Below, in pieces: positions 33,725 to 43,878 of a stretch of 64,000 nt of DNA; position 1 is the stretch's first letter, and each line of letters starts with the position of its first letter. The stretch is from positions 744,001-808,000 of the forward strand of contig NZ_LT907844.1 of assembly GCF_900215505.1 (NCBI RefSeq), in the 5' to 3' direction. Below the pieces are notes generated by a model, which saw nothing but the letters and a program-made list of their open reading frames with translations, was not told where the DNA came from and searched no databases. The DNA comes from Cohaesibacter sp. ES.047. Lineage in GTDB: Bacteria > Pseudomonadota > Alphaproteobacteria > Rhizobiales > Cohaesibacteraceae. Made by a program: the position numbers and the translations under genes.

Positions 33725-34990
33725 ATGCGCGAAATGAAACTAAAAGAACTCAAAAAAAAATCCCCAACAGAGCTATTGAATTTTGCCGAAGAGCTCGAGG
33801 TCGAAAACGCCAGTACGCTGCGAAAGCAGGAACTGTTGTTTGCGATTCTCAAACAATTGGCAGACAGAGATACTGACATCATCGGCGAGGGCGTCGTCGA
33901 AGTGCTGCAGGACGGCTTTGGCTTTCTGCGCTCACCCGACGCCAATTATCTGCCCGGTCCGGATGATATCTATATTTCTCCATCTCAGATCAGACGGTTT
34001 TCTCTTCGCACCGGTGATACGGTCGAAGGGCATATTCGCAGCCCGAAAGAGGGCGAGCGCTATTTTGCCCTGTTGAAGGTGAACACCGTCAACTTCGAGG
34101 ATCCTGATGCAGCGCGTCACAAGGTTCATTTCGATAACCTGACACCGCTTCACCCCGAAGACCGATTCAAGCTGGAATCCACGGATCCGACCGGCAAAGA
34201 CATGTCTAGTCGTGTGATTGATCTGGTTGCGCCTCTTGGCAAGGGCCAGCGTGCTCTGATCGTGGCGCCGCCGCGGACGGGTAAAACGGTATTGCTGCAG
34301 AACCTCGCCAAGTCGATCACTGCCAATCATCCGGACAGCTGTCTTATCGTTCTTCTGATTGATGAACGTCCCGAAGAGGTGACGGACATGAAGCGGACTG
34401 TGAATGGAGAAGTGGTTTCGTCCACCTTTGACGAACCGGCATCCCGTCACGTTCAGGTCGCCGAAATGGTCATCGAAAAGGCGAAGCGTCTGGTTGAGCA
34501 TGGTCGCGATGTGGTCATTCTGCTCGATTCGATCACCCGTCTTGGCCGTGCCTACAACACCGTTATCCCGTCTTCGGGCAAGGTGTTGACCGGCGGTGTT
34601 GATGCCAATGCACTTCAGCGCCCGAAACGCTTCTTTGGTGCGGCCCGTAACATCGAGGAAGGCGGGTCTTTGACGATCATCGCAACCGCCCTTATCGATA
34701 CCGGCAGTCGTATGGACGAAGTGATCTTCGAGGAATTCAAGGGCACCGGCAATGCCGAGATTGTCCTGGATCGCAAGGTTTCCGACAAGCGTATCTTCCC
34801 GGCCATGGATATTCTCAAATCCGGTACCCGTAAGGAAGAGATCATGGTGGACCGCAAGGAACTGCAGAAAGTCTTTGTTCTGCGCCGTATCCTTGGGGCC
34901 ATGAGCAATGTCGATGGGATCGAATTCCTGCTCGATAAACTCCGGTCAACCAAAGACAATGCCGAGTTCTTCGACAATATGAACACCTGA
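33725..34990 (+). CDS. rho: Transcription termination factor Rho
   Basis: Hexameric RNA-dependent ATPase that ends transcription. The N-terminal Rho_N domain ([20 protein letters not shown]) is followed by the cold-shock-like RNA-binding domain ([22 protein letters not shown]). The ATPase domain has Walker [14 protein letters not shown], Walker [14 protein letters not shown] and the Q/R loops. At 421 residues it has the standard length. The 258-base leader upstream is AT-rich; Rho often autoregulates by attenuation in its leader, but no specific structure was resolved here. Confidence 0.98.
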   Translation: MREMKLKELKKKSPTELLNFAEELEVENASTLRKQELLFAILKQLADRDTDIIGEGVVEVLQDGFGFLRSPDANYLPGPDDIYISPSQIRRFSLRTGDTVEGHIRSPKEGERYFALLKVNTVNFEDPDAARHKVHFDNLTPLHPEDRFKLESTDPTGKDMSSRVIDLVAPLGKGQRALIVAPPRTGKTVLLQNLAKSITANHPDSCLIVLLIDERPEEVTDMKRTVNGEVVSSTFDEPASRHVQVAEMVIEKAKRLVEHGRDVVILLDSITRLGRAYNTVIPSSGKVLTGGVDANALQRPKRFFGAARNIEEGGSLTIIATALIDTGSRMDEVIFEEFKGTGNAEIVLDRKVSDKRIFPAMDILKSGTRKEEIMVDRKELQKVFVLRRILGAMSNVDGIEFLLDKLRSTKDNAEFFDNMNT

Positions 34991-35040
34991 TACCGCCCAG
35001 AGCCTCATATTGGGGCTTGCCGTGGAGATCAGGAAAGACT

Positions 35041-35078
35041 AGAAAGCCGTCTGACATGGGTCGGGCGGCTTTCTTTTG
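35041..35078 (+). terminator. Rho-independent terminator after rho
   Basis: AGAAAGCCG (35041-35049) pairs with CGGCTTTCT (35066-35074), followed by T-rich sequence. Confidence 0.85.
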
Positions 35079-35222
35079 TCCCGACTTCTTTATCCCGCAG
35101 ATCCTCCGCTGGCTGATTGCCCCTGATCATTGTGGCAGGTTTGATCGATTCGGACTTGAAATGATCTGCGTTTCCTGAAGACAAGATTGAGCCGGCATCA
35201 TCCCGGCCATCAGGATGAAACA

Positions 35223-36557
35223 ATGAGTCGCGATACCATCTTTGCCCTGTCGAGCGGTCCTGTGCCGGCTGGCGTTGCAGTCGTTCGGATTTCAGGTCCG
35301 AAGGCGCATGCCGTCATGATGACCTTGATTGATTCGGAGCCGAAACCCAGACTTGCCGCGCTGCGCTATGTGACTGATCCGGCGACTGGTGATGTGATTG
35401 ATCAGGCACTGGTGCTCTCTTTTCCTGGTGAGAAATCTTTCACCGGAGAGGATACGGTCGAGTTTCATCTCCATGGCGGACGGGCAATCGTCAAGGCCAT
35501 GATCGATCTACTCGGATCCTTTGAGGGCTGCCGACTGGCTGAAGCGGGCGAATTCGCGCGTCGGGCGTTTGAAAATGGCAAGTTCGATCTGACCGAGATT
35601 GAGGGGTTGGCCGATCTGATTGATGCGGATACGGAAAATCAGCGCAAGCAGGCCATGCGCCAGGCCAGTGGGGCGCACCGAAGCGTCATTGATGGATGGC
35701 GCGATGTGCTTCTCTATGCCCGCAGTATGATCGAGGCTGAACTTGATTTTGCCGATGAGGAGGATGTGCCGGGCAGCGTATCGGATGTGATCTGGCTCAA
35801 GCTTGATGCCTTGAAATACGAAATCGAGGACCATCTGTCTCGCGCAGATCACGGCGAACGATTGCGCAATGGCATGACCGTTGTTCTGGTCGGGCATCCC
35901 AATGCCGGGAAGTCATCCTTGCTCAATTGGTTTGCCAAGCGTGATGTTGCTATTGTGACAGAGGAAGCGGGCACAACGCGCGATCTTTTGGAGCTGCATC
36001 TCGATATTGCTGGCTATCCGGTGACGATGATCGATACGGCCGGGCTGCGCGAGGCAGAGAATCTTGTCGAGCGGGAAGGGATTCGGCGCGCGCTTGAAAA
36101 GAGCGAACATGCGGATCTGTTGATTGAGATCGTCGATGCCAGCTCGGTCGATAAACGTGTTGAGGTGAAAAGCCGAGCGCGTCGCATGGTTTTGTTTAAC
36201 AAGCAGGATCGAATCGGATCAGAAACGAAGCCCGTCAATTCAGGTGCAGAAGAGGAGTTTTCTGTTGCTGTTAAGACTGGGTTAGGGATGGCCAACTTTT
36301 ACGATTCGTTTGTGAAACAAATTAAAGAATCCTTTAACGGTGCAGAAGATGTGCTGATTACTCGCAAAAGACATGAGACATATTTGCGTGAATGTGTGGA
36401 TAATGTGGATAAAGCGCTTATCTACTCAGATTCACCACTGGAAATTCGCTCTGAATTCTTGCGCACGGCTGGGGATTCATTGGGGAAAATCACTGGAAGA
36501 ATTGATGTCGAGGAGATGCTCGGCGTGATTTTTTCACAGTTCTGTGTGGGCAAATAG
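35223..36557 (+). CDS. mnmE: tRNA modification GTPase MnmE
   Basis: Works with MnmG to place (carboxymethyl)aminomethyl groups on U34 of certain tRNAs. The N-terminal folate-binding domain (DTIFALSSGPVPAGVAVVRISG) is followed by a G domain with G1 GHPNAGKSSLLN, DTAGLREAENL and NKQD, and ends in the C-terminal FCVGK, the functional C-x-G-K motif. The length of 444 residues is normal. The start ATG at 35223 is chosen over an upstream frame extension. Its last codons run up to the parS cluster; mnmG follows. Confidence 0.97.
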   Translation: MSRDTIFALSSGPVPAGVAVVRISGPKAHAVMMTLIDSEPKPRLAALRYVTDPATGDVIDQALVLSFPGEKSFTGEDTVEFHLHGGRAIVKAMIDLLGSFEGCRLAEAGEFARRAFENGKFDLTEIEGLADLIDADTENQRKQAMRQASGAHRSVIDGWRDVLLYARSMIEAELDFADEEDVPGSVSDVIWLKLDALKYEIEDHLSRADHGERLRNGMTVVLVGHPNAGKSSLLNWFAKRDVAIVTEEAGTTRDLLELHLDIAGYPVTMIDTAGLREAENLVEREGIRRALEKSEHADLLIEIVDASSVDKRVEVKSRARRMVLFNKQDRIGSETKPVNSGAEEEFSVAVKTGLGMANFYDSFVKQIKESFNGAEDVLITRKRHETYLRECVDNVDKALIYSDSPLEIRSEFLRTAGDSLGKITGRIDVEEMLGVIFSQFCVGK

Positions 36558-36563
36558 TGGATC

Positions 36564-36717
36564 GTTTCACGTGAAACAGCGTTTTTGAATTTTGCGATTG
36601 ACTCTGTGTTTCACGTGAATCGGTGAGTCGCGAAATTTTTACCATTCCACCTTTGCCTGTTTCACGTGAATCGCGGTTTTTCGCCATTTTAGGGGCTAGA
36701 GCGGTTTCACGTGAATC
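36564..36717 (+). promoter_or_regulatory. parS cluster: four ParB-binding sites
   Basis: Four copies of the core TTCACGTGAA lie at 36566, 36610, 36661 and 36706. The first is the full palindrome GTTTCACGTGAAAC (36564-36577), one or two bases from the universal 16-base parS TGTTTCACGTGAAACA. The other three read TTTCACGTGAAT. Spacing is about 45-51 bases. The cluster lies between mnmE and mnmG, 3 kb from parAB and 5 kb from the proposed origin, the expected location of the centromere. Confidence 0.93.
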
Positions 36718-36845
36718 CGTATAGTGTGGATCTCAGGTTTAGCTGCGATTCTTTAACAAAGTTTGAAGATAGTGGGTTCGGGGCAGGGAATGCGGTCCTG
36801 TAGCAAAAACGAGCCGGGCCTAAGTCCGGATAGGTGAGAGAATAT

Positions 36846-38693
36846 ATGACCCAGTTTGATGTGGTTGTTGTTGGTGGCGGTCACGCCGGTACAGAGGCTG
36901 CTGCCGCGGCAGCGCGTTCGGGTGCCAAAGTGGCGCTCGTGACCCATAGTCGCGACAAAATTGGTGTGATGTCCTGTAATCCGGCGATCGGTGGTCTCGG
37001 TAAGGGGCATCTTGTGCGCGAGATTGATGCGCTTGGCGGCTTGATGGGACTGGCCGCGGACCGTGGTGGGATCCAGTTCCGTCTGCTTAATCGCCGGAAG
37101 GGTCCAGCAGTGCAGGGGCCTCGGGCGCAGGCCGATCGCAAGCTTTATCGTCAAGCGGTGCAGGATCTGTTGTTCGCGACGCCCAACCTGACCGTGATCG
37201 AAGAAGAGGTTGCTGATCTGTCGATTGTTGAAGGACAGATCGCTGGGGTTTCTTTATCGGATGGTCGCAATGTTCCGTGCGGTGCCGTGGTTTTGACGAC
37301 CGGGACATTTTTGCGTGGGCTTATTCATATCGGTGAGAGAAGCTTTTCCGCCGGGCGTATGGGCGATCCGGCTGCCAACGATCTGTCTTTACGTATGATG
37401 TCGGAGAATTTTCGTCTTGGTCGGCTGAAAACCGGGACACCGGCACGGCTCAATGGGGATACGATTGACTATTCATCGCTTGGTGTGCAGCCGGGTGATG
37501 CGGTGCCTGTGGCCTTTTCCTATCTCACCAGCGCAATTTCTTCGCCCCAGATTAATTGCCATATCACGCGCACCACTGAAAAGACGCATCAGATCATTCG
37601 CGAGAATATGCACAAATCCGCGATGTATTCAGGCAAGATTGAAGGGACGGGGCCACGCTATTGTCCCTCCATCGAAGACAAGATCAATCGCTTCGGAGAG
37701 CGGGATGGTCACCAGATTTTTCTGGAACCTGAAGGCCTTGACGTCAATACGGTTTATCCGAATGGTATTTCGACCTCTTTGCCGGAGGACGTGCAGGATG
37801 CTTACATTCGCTCGATACCCGGGCTGGAATCCGTTGAAATTCAACAGTATGGCTATGCGATCGAATATGACTATATCGATCCGACCGAATTGAAGGCAAC
37901 GCTTGAAACCAAGCGGGTTGGAGGACTTTTCCTTGCGGGTCAGATCAACGGGACAACCGGATATGAGGAGGCGGGCGCGCAAGGGCTGATTGCTGGTCTG
38001 AATGCGGCGCGTTTGTGTGGCGATCAAGACGGCGTCGTGCTGTCGAGGTCTGAGGCCTATATCGGTGTGATGATTGACGATCTGGTGACGCGCGGTGTTG
38101 CCGAACCCTATCGGATGTTCACGTCGCGCGCGGAATATCGTTTGTCTCTGCGTGCTGACAATGCGGACCAACGGTTGACGGCAAAGGCTGATGGTTGGGG
38201 TTTGATTGATAACGAACGGCGCAAGGCTTTTGCTGACAAGAAACAATCTCTTGATGCAATCATGGCGCTCGCAAAGGATAAGTCCCTGACCCCAAATGAA
38301 GCGGAGCAGGTCGGACTCAAGATCAACAAGGATGGTCAGCGGCGCAGCGCCTTTGAGCTTCTCGCTTATCCAGACCTGGATCTTAAGTGCTTGACGACGA
38401 TCTGGCCAGAGTTCGGCAATTTTTCCGAAGCTATCAGTCGGCAGCTCGAGATAGAGGCACTGTATCAGGTCTATATGGAGCGGCAGACCAGTGACATAGA
38501 GACGTTCCAGAAGGACGAGGCACTGGCTATTCCCACTGCGCTCGACTTCAACAATATCAACGGGCTATCGAACGAATTGAAGCAGAAGCTGTCTCTGGTG
38601 CGTCCGCAGACCCTTGGTCAGGCGTCTCGCGTTGATGGCATGACGCCGGCAGCCCTGACGCTGGTTCTGGCCCATAGTAAGCGGGTATCTTGA
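36846..38693 (+). CDS. mnmG: tRNA uridine-5-carboxymethylaminomethyl modification enzyme MnmG
   Basis: FAD-dependent partner of MnmE. The N-terminal dinucleotide fold is [22 protein letters not shown]. Conserved segments [22 protein letters not shown] and [11 protein letters not shown] follow, with [12 protein letters not shown] and [17 protein letters not shown] later, and a helical C-terminal MnmE-binding domain. The ATG at 36846 gives about 615 residues; a GTG four codons upstream is less likely. rsmG starts one base after its stop codon. Confidence 0.97.
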   Translation: MTQFDVVVVGGGHAGTEAAAAAARSGAKVALVTHSRDKIGVMSCNPAIGGLGKGHLVREIDALGGLMGLAADRGGIQFRLLNRRKGPAVQGPRAQADRKLYRQAVQDLLFATPNLTVIEEEVADLSIVEGQIAGVSLSDGRNVPCGAVVLTTGTFLRGLIHIGERSFSAGRMGDPAANDLSLRMMSENFRLGRLKTGTPARLNGDTIDYSSLGVQPGDAVPVAFSYLTSAISSPQINCHITRTTEKTHQIIRENMHKSAMYSGKIEGTGPRYCPSIEDKINRFGERDGHQIFLEPEGLDVNTVYPNGISTSLPEDVQDAYIRSIPGLESVEIQQYGYAIEYDYIDPTELKATLETKRVGGLFLAGQINGTTGYEEAGAQGLIAGLNAARLCGDQDGVVLSRSEAYIGVMIDDLVTRGVAEPYRMFTSRAEYRLSLRADNADQRLTAKADGWGLIDNERRKAFADKKQSLDAIMALAKDKSLTPNEAEQVGLKINKDGQRRSAFELLAYPDLDLKCLTTIWPEFGNFSEAISRQLEIEALYQVYMERQTSDIETFQKDEALAIPTALDFNNINGLSNELKQKLSLVRPQTLGQASRVDGMTPAALTLVLAHSKRVS

Positions 38694-38694
38694 T

Positions 38695-39363
38695 ATGACA
38701 AGCGGGTTTGAAACTCACGACAGTAAGGCTCGCGGTCTTGCTATCCTAGAAGAGATGTTTCCTGTTTCACGTGAATCTATCCACAAGCTGGGGATATATG
38801 AAGCGATCATCAGAAAATGGCAACCAGCCCAAAATCTCGTTGCCCCAAAAACACTTAATGATATCTGGTTGAGGCACATTGCTGACAGTGCACAGATATA
38901 CGCAAATTATCCCCAGGCAAAGCACTGGATTGATCTTGGGTCGGGTGCCGGGTTTCCTGGTCTTGTGACAGCAGTTTTGCTGGATCAACAAGGCGAGGAT
39001 TATTCGGTAAACCTCATCGAAAGCAACGGCCGGAAGGCAAGTTTTCTGAGGACAGCGGCCCGGGAGATCGGTGTCAAGGTTACGGTTCACAATGACCGGA
39101 TCGAAAAGGTCCTAGGCAGTTGGGATCGGCCCGTTGAGGCGATCAGTGCGAGAGCACTCACATCTTTCGATAATCTGTGTGATTTTGTTCATCCGTTTTT
39201 GTCAAAGGGGTGTGCTGGTGTTTTCCACAAAGGTCGGGACTTTGATCGAGAATTGGAAGAGGCCAGTGTGCGCTGGAACGCAGATCTGGTACAAAAGCAG
39301 AGCAGGACAGATCCGGATGCGCGAATCGTCATACTGCACCGCTTATCATCAAAAGACGCATAG
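38695..39363 (+). CDS. rsmG: 16S rRNA (guanine-N7) methyltransferase RsmG
   Basis: Methylates G527 of 16S rRNA using SAM. The 222-residue protein has WQPAQNLVAPKTLNDIWLRHIADSAQ (substrate region), the SAM-binding WIDLGSGAGFPGLVTAVL, and VEAISARALTSFDNL. It is translationally adjacent to mnmG and 28 bases before parA, the classic mnmG-rsmG-parA-parB order. A parS-like site lies inside the coding sequence at 38764-38777. Confidence 0.96.
   Translation: MTSGFETHDSKARGLAILEEMFPVSRESIHKLGIYEAIIRKWQPAQNLVAPKTLNDIWLRHIADSAQIYANYPQAKHWIDLGSGAGFPGLVTAVLLDQQGEDYSVNLIESNGRKASFLRTAAREIGVKVTVHNDRIEKVLGSWDRPVEAISARALTSFDNLCDFVHPFLSKGCAGVFHKGRDFDRELEEASVRWNADLVQKQSRTDPDARIVILHRLSSKDA
38764..38777 (+). promoter_or_regulatory. 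parS site inside rsmG
   Basis: GTTTCACGTGAATC lies within the coding sequence, encoding Val-Ser-Arg-Glu-Ser. It is identical to the sites at 27401 and (inverted) 42577. Confidence 0.8.
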
Positions 39364-39391
39364 TGAAACAGATGCAAAGTGAGGCCACTTT

Positions 39392-40222
39392 ATGAGTTCA
39401 CTGCCCGACTCTCCCCGTGTTTTGACCCTTGCCAACCAGAAGGGCGGCGTCGGGAAAACCACGACAGCAATCAATCTGGGCACAGCGCTGGCGGCCATTG
39501 GCGAGACGGTGCTGATCGTTGACGTTGATCCGCAGGGTAACGCCAGCACCGGCCTTGGTATCGATCGCAAAGCGCGCCAGATTTCAACTGCAGAATTGCT
39601 GCTCAACGAGGCCACTTTGCTGGAGGCGGCCATTCCGACCGCCGTTCCGCGTCTCTCTGTTGCTGCCTCGACCATGGACCTTCTGGGTCTTGAACAGGAA
39701 ATTTCAACCGATAAGGATCGCGCCTACCGACTTCGCAATGTGCTGCAACAGCATGGTGCACTCGGTGACACGATACCCGAGGATAAGCGGTTCACCTATG
39801 TGCTGATCGACTGCCCGCCGTCGCTCAACCTTTTGACGATCAACGCGATGGCGGCCGCGCATTCCATTCTGGTGCCGTTGCAATGCGAGTTTTTTGCCCT
39901 TGAGGGTCTGACCCAGTTGATCCAGACCGTCAATCAGGTGAAGGGCGCGCTCAATCCGGAACTGTCGATCCATGGCATCGTGATGACCATGTATGACAGC
40001 CGCAACAATCTCTCCAATCAGGTCGTTGATGATGTGCGTGAACATATGGGGGATAAGGTTTACGACACGATCATTCCGCGAAATGTCAGAATTTCGGAAG
40101 CGCCGTCTTACGGCAAGCCTGCATTGCTCTATGATCTGAAATGCTCGGGCAGTCAGGCCTATCTGAAACTGGCGTCGGAAATCATCCAGCGAGAGAAAAA
40201 GCTTAGGAACAAGGCGGCCTGA
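39392..40222 (+). CDS. parA: Chromosome partitioning ATPase ParA
   Basis: Walker-type ATPase that moves ParB-parS complexes. The deviant Walker A is LANQKGGVGKTTTAINLG with the signature Lys, followed by VDVDPQGNASTGLG, and Walker B YVLIDCPPSLNLLTINAM. At 276 residues it lacks the N-terminal HTH of plasmid type Ia ParA proteins, as expected for chromosomal ParA. It is followed by parB on the same strand after 87 bases. Confidence 0.97.
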   Translation: MSSLPDSPRVLTLANQKGGVGKTTTAINLGTALAAIGETVLIVDVDPQGNASTGLGIDRKARQISTAELLLNEATLLEAAIPTAVPRLSVAASTMDLLGLEQEISTDKDRAYRLRNVLQQHGALGDTIPEDKRFTYVLIDCPPSLNLLTINAMAAAHSILVPLQCEFFALEGLTQLIQTVNQVKGALNPELSIHGIVMTMYDSRNNLSNQVVDDVREHMGDKVYDTIIPRNVRISEAPSYGKPALLYDLKCSGSQAYLKLASEIIQREKKLRNKAA

Positions 40223-40309
40223 GATGGCCATGGGTCTATCTATCATGAGAGGAATTGGGGTCGCGGCATTGAGGTCATGACGCGCGGGTCCAGTTAGAAT
40301 GCGGACAAA

Positions 40310-41188
40310 ATGGTGAAGAAAGCAACTGAAGGAAAACGTCTGGGCCGAGGGCTGGCTGCCCTCATCGGGGATATTGACAACGAAGCTCAGGCGGTCGAGC
40401 GGGCACGGTCCCAACGCAGAATTCCAATTGAATTCTTGCGTCCCAACCCTCGCAATCCACGGCGCGACTTTGCGCAAGGGGATCTTGATGATCTGACCAA
40501 GTCGGTCAAGGAAAAAGGCATTATGCAGCCGATCCTCTGCCGTCCGGTGGAAGGGGAGGACGATTCCTTTGAGATTATCGCCGGTGAACGACGCTGGCGT
40601 GCTGCTCAGGGAGCGGGTCTTCATGAAGTGCCTGTTCTTATTCATGAAGTCAGCGATAAAGAAGCGCTCGAACTTGCCATTATCGAAAACGTTCAACGCT
40701 CGGATCTCAACGCTCTCGAAGAGGCGCTTGGATATGATCAGCTCATCGAACAGTTCGACTACACCCAGGCAGAGCTTGCCGATGTGATCGGTAAAAGCCG
40801 GTCCCACGTTGCCAATACCCTGCGTCTTTTGAAGCTGCCGGAAAGCATCAAGGATTATCTCAAGCAGGGAGAGCTTACGGCCGGTCATGCCCGCGCTCTG
40901 ATCACTGCAGACAATCCCGAAGAGCTGGCTCGCCGCATCGTCGAGGACGGCATGACGGTGCGCGATGCGGAAAAAGCCGGTCAGGAGAAAGTTGCTGACA
41001 AGAAAGAGCCCAAGCCGAAGAAGGAAAAAGATGCAGATACCGTGGCGCTTGAAAAACGCCTGACGGATCGGCTGGGTTGGAATGTCTTCATCGCGCCAAA
41101 GAAAAAGGGTGGCGAATTGAAGATCCAGTATAAATCACTCGAACAGCTTGATGCGATCATCGAAATTCTGGAAAAGCAGACGGTTTGA
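40310..41188 (+). CDS. parB: Chromosome partitioning protein ParB
   Basis: CTP-dependent sliding clamp that loads at parS. The N-terminal KRLGRGLAALIGD is the ParA-contact motif. The CTPase/parS-loading domain shows LRPNPRNPRRDFAQGDLDDL, IAGERRWRAAQGAGL and LAIIENVQRSDLNALEEALG; the HTH is YTQAELADVIGKSRSHVANTLRLL. The C-terminal dimerisation domain follows a Lys/Glu-rich linker (KKEPKPKKEKD). It has 292 residues, and its expected targets are the parS sites described here. Confidence 0.97.
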   Translation: MVKKATEGKRLGRGLAALIGDIDNEAQAVERARSQRRIPIEFLRPNPRNPRRDFAQGDLDDLTKSVKEKGIMQPILCRPVEGEDDSFEIIAGERRWRAAQGAGLHEVPVLIHEVSDKEALELAIIENVQRSDLNALEEALGYDQLIEQFDYTQAELADVIGKSRSHVANTLRLLKLPESIKDYLKQGELTAGHARALITADNPEELARRIVEDGMTVRDAEKAGQEKVADKKEPKPKKEKDADTVALEKRLTDRLGWNVFIAPKKKGGELKIQYKSLEQLDAIIEILEKQTV

Positions 41189-41223
41189 TCAAATCGCTGC
41201 CGCTTTAGAAGATGGATTTTGAG

Positions 41224-41249
41224 AAAAGGGAGCTTCGGCTCCCTTTTTT
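41224..41249 (+). terminator. Rho-independent terminator after parB
   Basis: AAAAGGGAGC (41224-41233), a TTCG tetraloop, and GCTCCCTTTTTT form a compact strong terminator; it lies between convergent parB and an MFS gene. Confidence 0.94.
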
Positions 41250-42534
41250 ATTGCGCTGGTTCTTGGAGGCGGGAGGTTGAGGAGATGGCCCACCAAAGGG
41301 GAATAAGGGCCAAGAGGGAAACCAACGCAGCAACGCCGAACGCGCCCGCCGGATGATAAAAGGGGGTTCCCGGTTCAATGAAAAAGGCAAATGCCTGAGA
41401 CATGATCAGCGGGCTGACAATCGTGCTCAATGCCAAGGTGGAGGCGATGGCGCCTTGTAGTTCACCTTGTGCATCGTCAGGCACGCGGCTGGACATCAGG
41501 CTTTGCATCACCGGAATGGCAACGCCTTCCAGGGCGCAGATGGGCATGAAAAGAAACAGGATCCAGCCCTGTTCAACGAACAGGAGTGTGACCAAGGTCG
41601 CTGCCTGAAACACTATTCCAATGACAGAAATCGTGGTTTCGCGAAAGACCCTGAGCAGGAGCTGGACGACGAAAATAAGGGTCAAGGTGTTCGAAATGCC
41701 GTAGATGCCGAGCGAAATTCCCACTTCCCGGCTGCCCCAATCAAAGGCTTCGCGCAGATAGTAGGGCCAGATGGTCGGATAAACCCATCCGGCCAGATTG
41801 AACAGAAAGAAGGCCGACAAAAGGTAGACCAGACCGGGGATAGCTAGAACTTGAACCAAGGCACCAATCGGGTTGGATCGTTTGAGGGAAAAGGGGCGTC
41901 TTTTTTCTTTCGACAGGCTTTCTGGCATCGCAAACCAGCCATAAAGACAATTGAGCGCTGCACATCCGGCTGCGAAGAAAAAGGGCGCGCGCGTGTCGAG
42001 CTCACCAATCAGACCGCCCAGAACCGGCCCGGCAATGAAGCCCAGGCCAAAGGCTGCGTTGATGAGACCAAATCTTCTGGCTCGCCTGTCCTGTGTGGAG
42101 ACATCTGCAATATAGGCAAAGACGGTGGCGTGGGTTGCTCCGGCAACCCCGGCGACGAAGCGGCCAAGTACCAGCAACGTAAACGAGGGCGCAAAGCCCA
42201 TGATGACATAGTCGATGCTGAGGGCGCCAAGGGAGACAAGAAGCACCGGCCGTCTTCCGTAATGATCAGAAAGATTGCCAAGGGTTGGGCTACAGAGAAA
42301 CTGCATCAAGGCATAGACAAAGGCCAGATAGCCTCCATAGATTGCCGCAGTGCTGATGTTGACAGAAGAGACCTCCTGAATGAGGTCTGGAATGATGGGC
42401 ATGATCAACCCGATGCCCATCGCATCAATAAACATCGTGAGAAAGGCAAACCGAATGCCGTTTCGATGAGCTCGGGAAGGGGCATCCAGCGGCGGTAAAG
42501 ACGGGTTGGTTTTGTCTTTTCGGGAGGAGATCAC
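41248..42534 (-). CDS. MFS transporter, DHA1 / tetracycline-exporter-like
   Basis: A 428-residue inner-membrane protein with about twelve hydrophobic helices. The N-terminal FAFLTMFIDAMGIGLIMPIIPDLI and the loop 2-3 motif LGNLSDHYGRRPVLLVSLG (motif A, G-x-x-x-D-x-x-G-R-R) place it in the drug:H+ antiporter 1 family; GRFVAGVAGATHATVFAYIADV and the DTRAPFFFAAG segment resemble TetA-type proteins. Real substrates cannot be inferred. The start is probably the GTG at 42534. It is convergent with parB and diverges from nothing close; holA lies upstream on the same strand. Confidence 0.85.
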   Translation of the reverse strand: MISSRKDKTNPSLPPLDAPSRAHRNGIRFAFLTMFIDAMGIGLIMPIIPDLIQEVSSVNISTAAIYGGYLAFVYALMQFLCSPTLGNLSDHYGRRPVLLVSLGALSIDYVIMGFAPSFTLLVLGRFVAGVAGATHATVFAYIADVSTQDRRARRFGLINAAFGLGFIAGPVLGGLIGELDTRAPFFFAAGCAALNCLYGWFAMPESLSKEKRRPFSLKRSNPIGALVQVLAIPGLVYLLSAFFLFNLAGWVYPTIWPYYLREAFDWGSREVGISLGIYGISNTLTLIFVVQLLLRVFRETTISVIGIVFQAATLVTLLFVEQGWILFLFMPICALEGVAIPVMQSLMSSRVPDDAQGELQGAIASTLALSTIVSPLIMSQAFAFFIEPGTPFYHPAGAFGVAALVSLLALIPLWWAISSTSRLQEPAQ

Positions 42535-42576
42535 GGTACAACTGACTGCTTGAAAAAGGGGAGGGTGCCCAAATTG

Positions 42577-42590
42577 GATTCACGTGAAAC
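42577..42590 (-). promoter_or_regulatory. parS-like site right of parB
   Basis: Read on the minus strand this is GTTTCACGTGAATC, identical to the sites at 27401 and 38764. It lies between the MFS gene and holA, 1.4 kb beyond parB. Confidence 0.75.
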
Positions 42591-42661
42591 GAGTTTGATA
42601 CGGCCTGCGTGACTTGGCAATCTCAAAGTGGCCAAGTTGAGACCTGATGCGCGGGCCGTCG

Positions 42662-43696
42662 CTATCGGCGAGCGCGCTGGGCGGTGGCAGCAATCATCAG
42701 AAGCGTTTCGGAAATGATGGTTTCAGCAAGAGGATAATGCTTGCGGCTGTTGGCAAGGCTTTGTCCCAGCAATTCGCAGGCTCTGCTCGCCTTACTGCTG
42801 GACCAGATAACCAGTTGCGACTGGATGTTCGGTTTGCGCTTGAAGTGGATCATCGGTGCGACCCTGTCGAGGGCCGATTGGGGCGACGCGCCACTGTCCA
42901 TCAAATGCAGGCATCGTTCGAGCATTTGGAAATGCCTGAGGGATGCAGAGCCTATGACTCCGGGATTCTGGCCACTTCTGAGGATCTGCTCGAGTTGGGA
43001 ATCAAGATCGCCGATCTGGCCTTGTGCGGCTGAATCGATGATCATGTCGAGCTGATGGTTTGATGCATCCCCGACGATATCCGCGATGTCTTTTTCCGTG
43101 ATTTCGCCCTGATTCATCGCATAAAGACACAGCTTCTGGACCTCTGCGCGAGAGGCCATGCGGTCCGCTCCGAGATTGTCCAGCAGCAGCTCGCGCGCCT
43201 CACGGGTGAGGGTCAGCCCGGCAATGGCGATTTCTTCCTCGATAATGGAATTGAGCGCGGCGCGGGCGTCGACATAGCAGGGCAGAGCGACTGCACTATG
43301 CGCCTTTTCGATGGACTTACGCAAAGCGGCGGATTTCTTCAGATCACCCGCCTTGATGATGACATAGGCATCGCGAGGCGGCGATGACAGCAGCGGATCT
43401 ATAGCCGGCTGGATTGATTTGCTGGAGCTCATCTGAACAACGATGACGCGACAGCCGCCAAACAGGGGGATGGTGTTGGCTTCGTCCGCCAGCCGCATGG
43501 GATCTGAAGCGATATCGCCCGAATCAACCCGCAACATGGCAAAGGGATCAGTGTTGTCCTTGAGATAGACCTTGGCCAGACGGTCGGCGCGTTCGGCAAC
43601 CAGGCCCGTGTCCTGACCATAAATGAGGATGACTTTGTAGGAAGGGTTGGGTTTGACGATGAAACCGTCAACCAAATTGGCCTTGATTTGCGCCAT
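42662..43696 (-). CDS. holA: DNA polymerase III delta subunit
   Basis: Clamp-loader subunit that opens the sliding clamp. The 344-residue protein begins MAQIKANLVDGFI and has the family segments YKVILIYGQDTGLVAERADRL, FGGCRVIVVQMSS, LTLTREARELLLDNLGADRMASRAEVQKL and DIADIVGDAS. The Walker A is degenerate, as usual for delta. It follows leuS and lptE on the minus strand; the leuS-lptE-holA order is widespread in proteobacteria. Confidence 0.95.
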   Translation of the reverse strand: MAQIKANLVDGFIVKPNPSYKVILIYGQDTGLVAERADRLAKVYLKDNTDPFAMLRVDSGDIASDPMRLADEANTIPLFGGCRVIVVQMSSSKSIQPAIDPLLSSPPRDAYVIIKAGDLKKSAALRKSIEKAHSAVALPCYVDARAALNSIIEEEIAIAGLTLTREARELLLDNLGADRMASRAEVQKLCLYAMNQGEITEKDIADIVGDASNHQLDMIIDSAAQGQIGDLDSQLEQILRSGQNPGVIGSASLRHFQMLERCLHLMDSGASPQSALDRVAPMIHFKRKPNIQSQLVIWSSSKASRACELLGQSLANSRKHYPLAETIISETLLMIAATAQRARR

Positions 43697-43878
43697 GTCC
43701 TGTTCCCACGCTCCGGCTATTTGATGAGGGGTCTGTACTCGGTGTTGGAAAAGATTTGCCGAATTGGCAGGTGGCTGTCAACTCGGCTGGTGATCATGGT
43801 CGCCCGGATACGGTCACTTAAGGCCAGTGTCCGGTTGGTGAGGCTTCTGCACTTTGCTCGAACGCTTAATTGGGGGCG

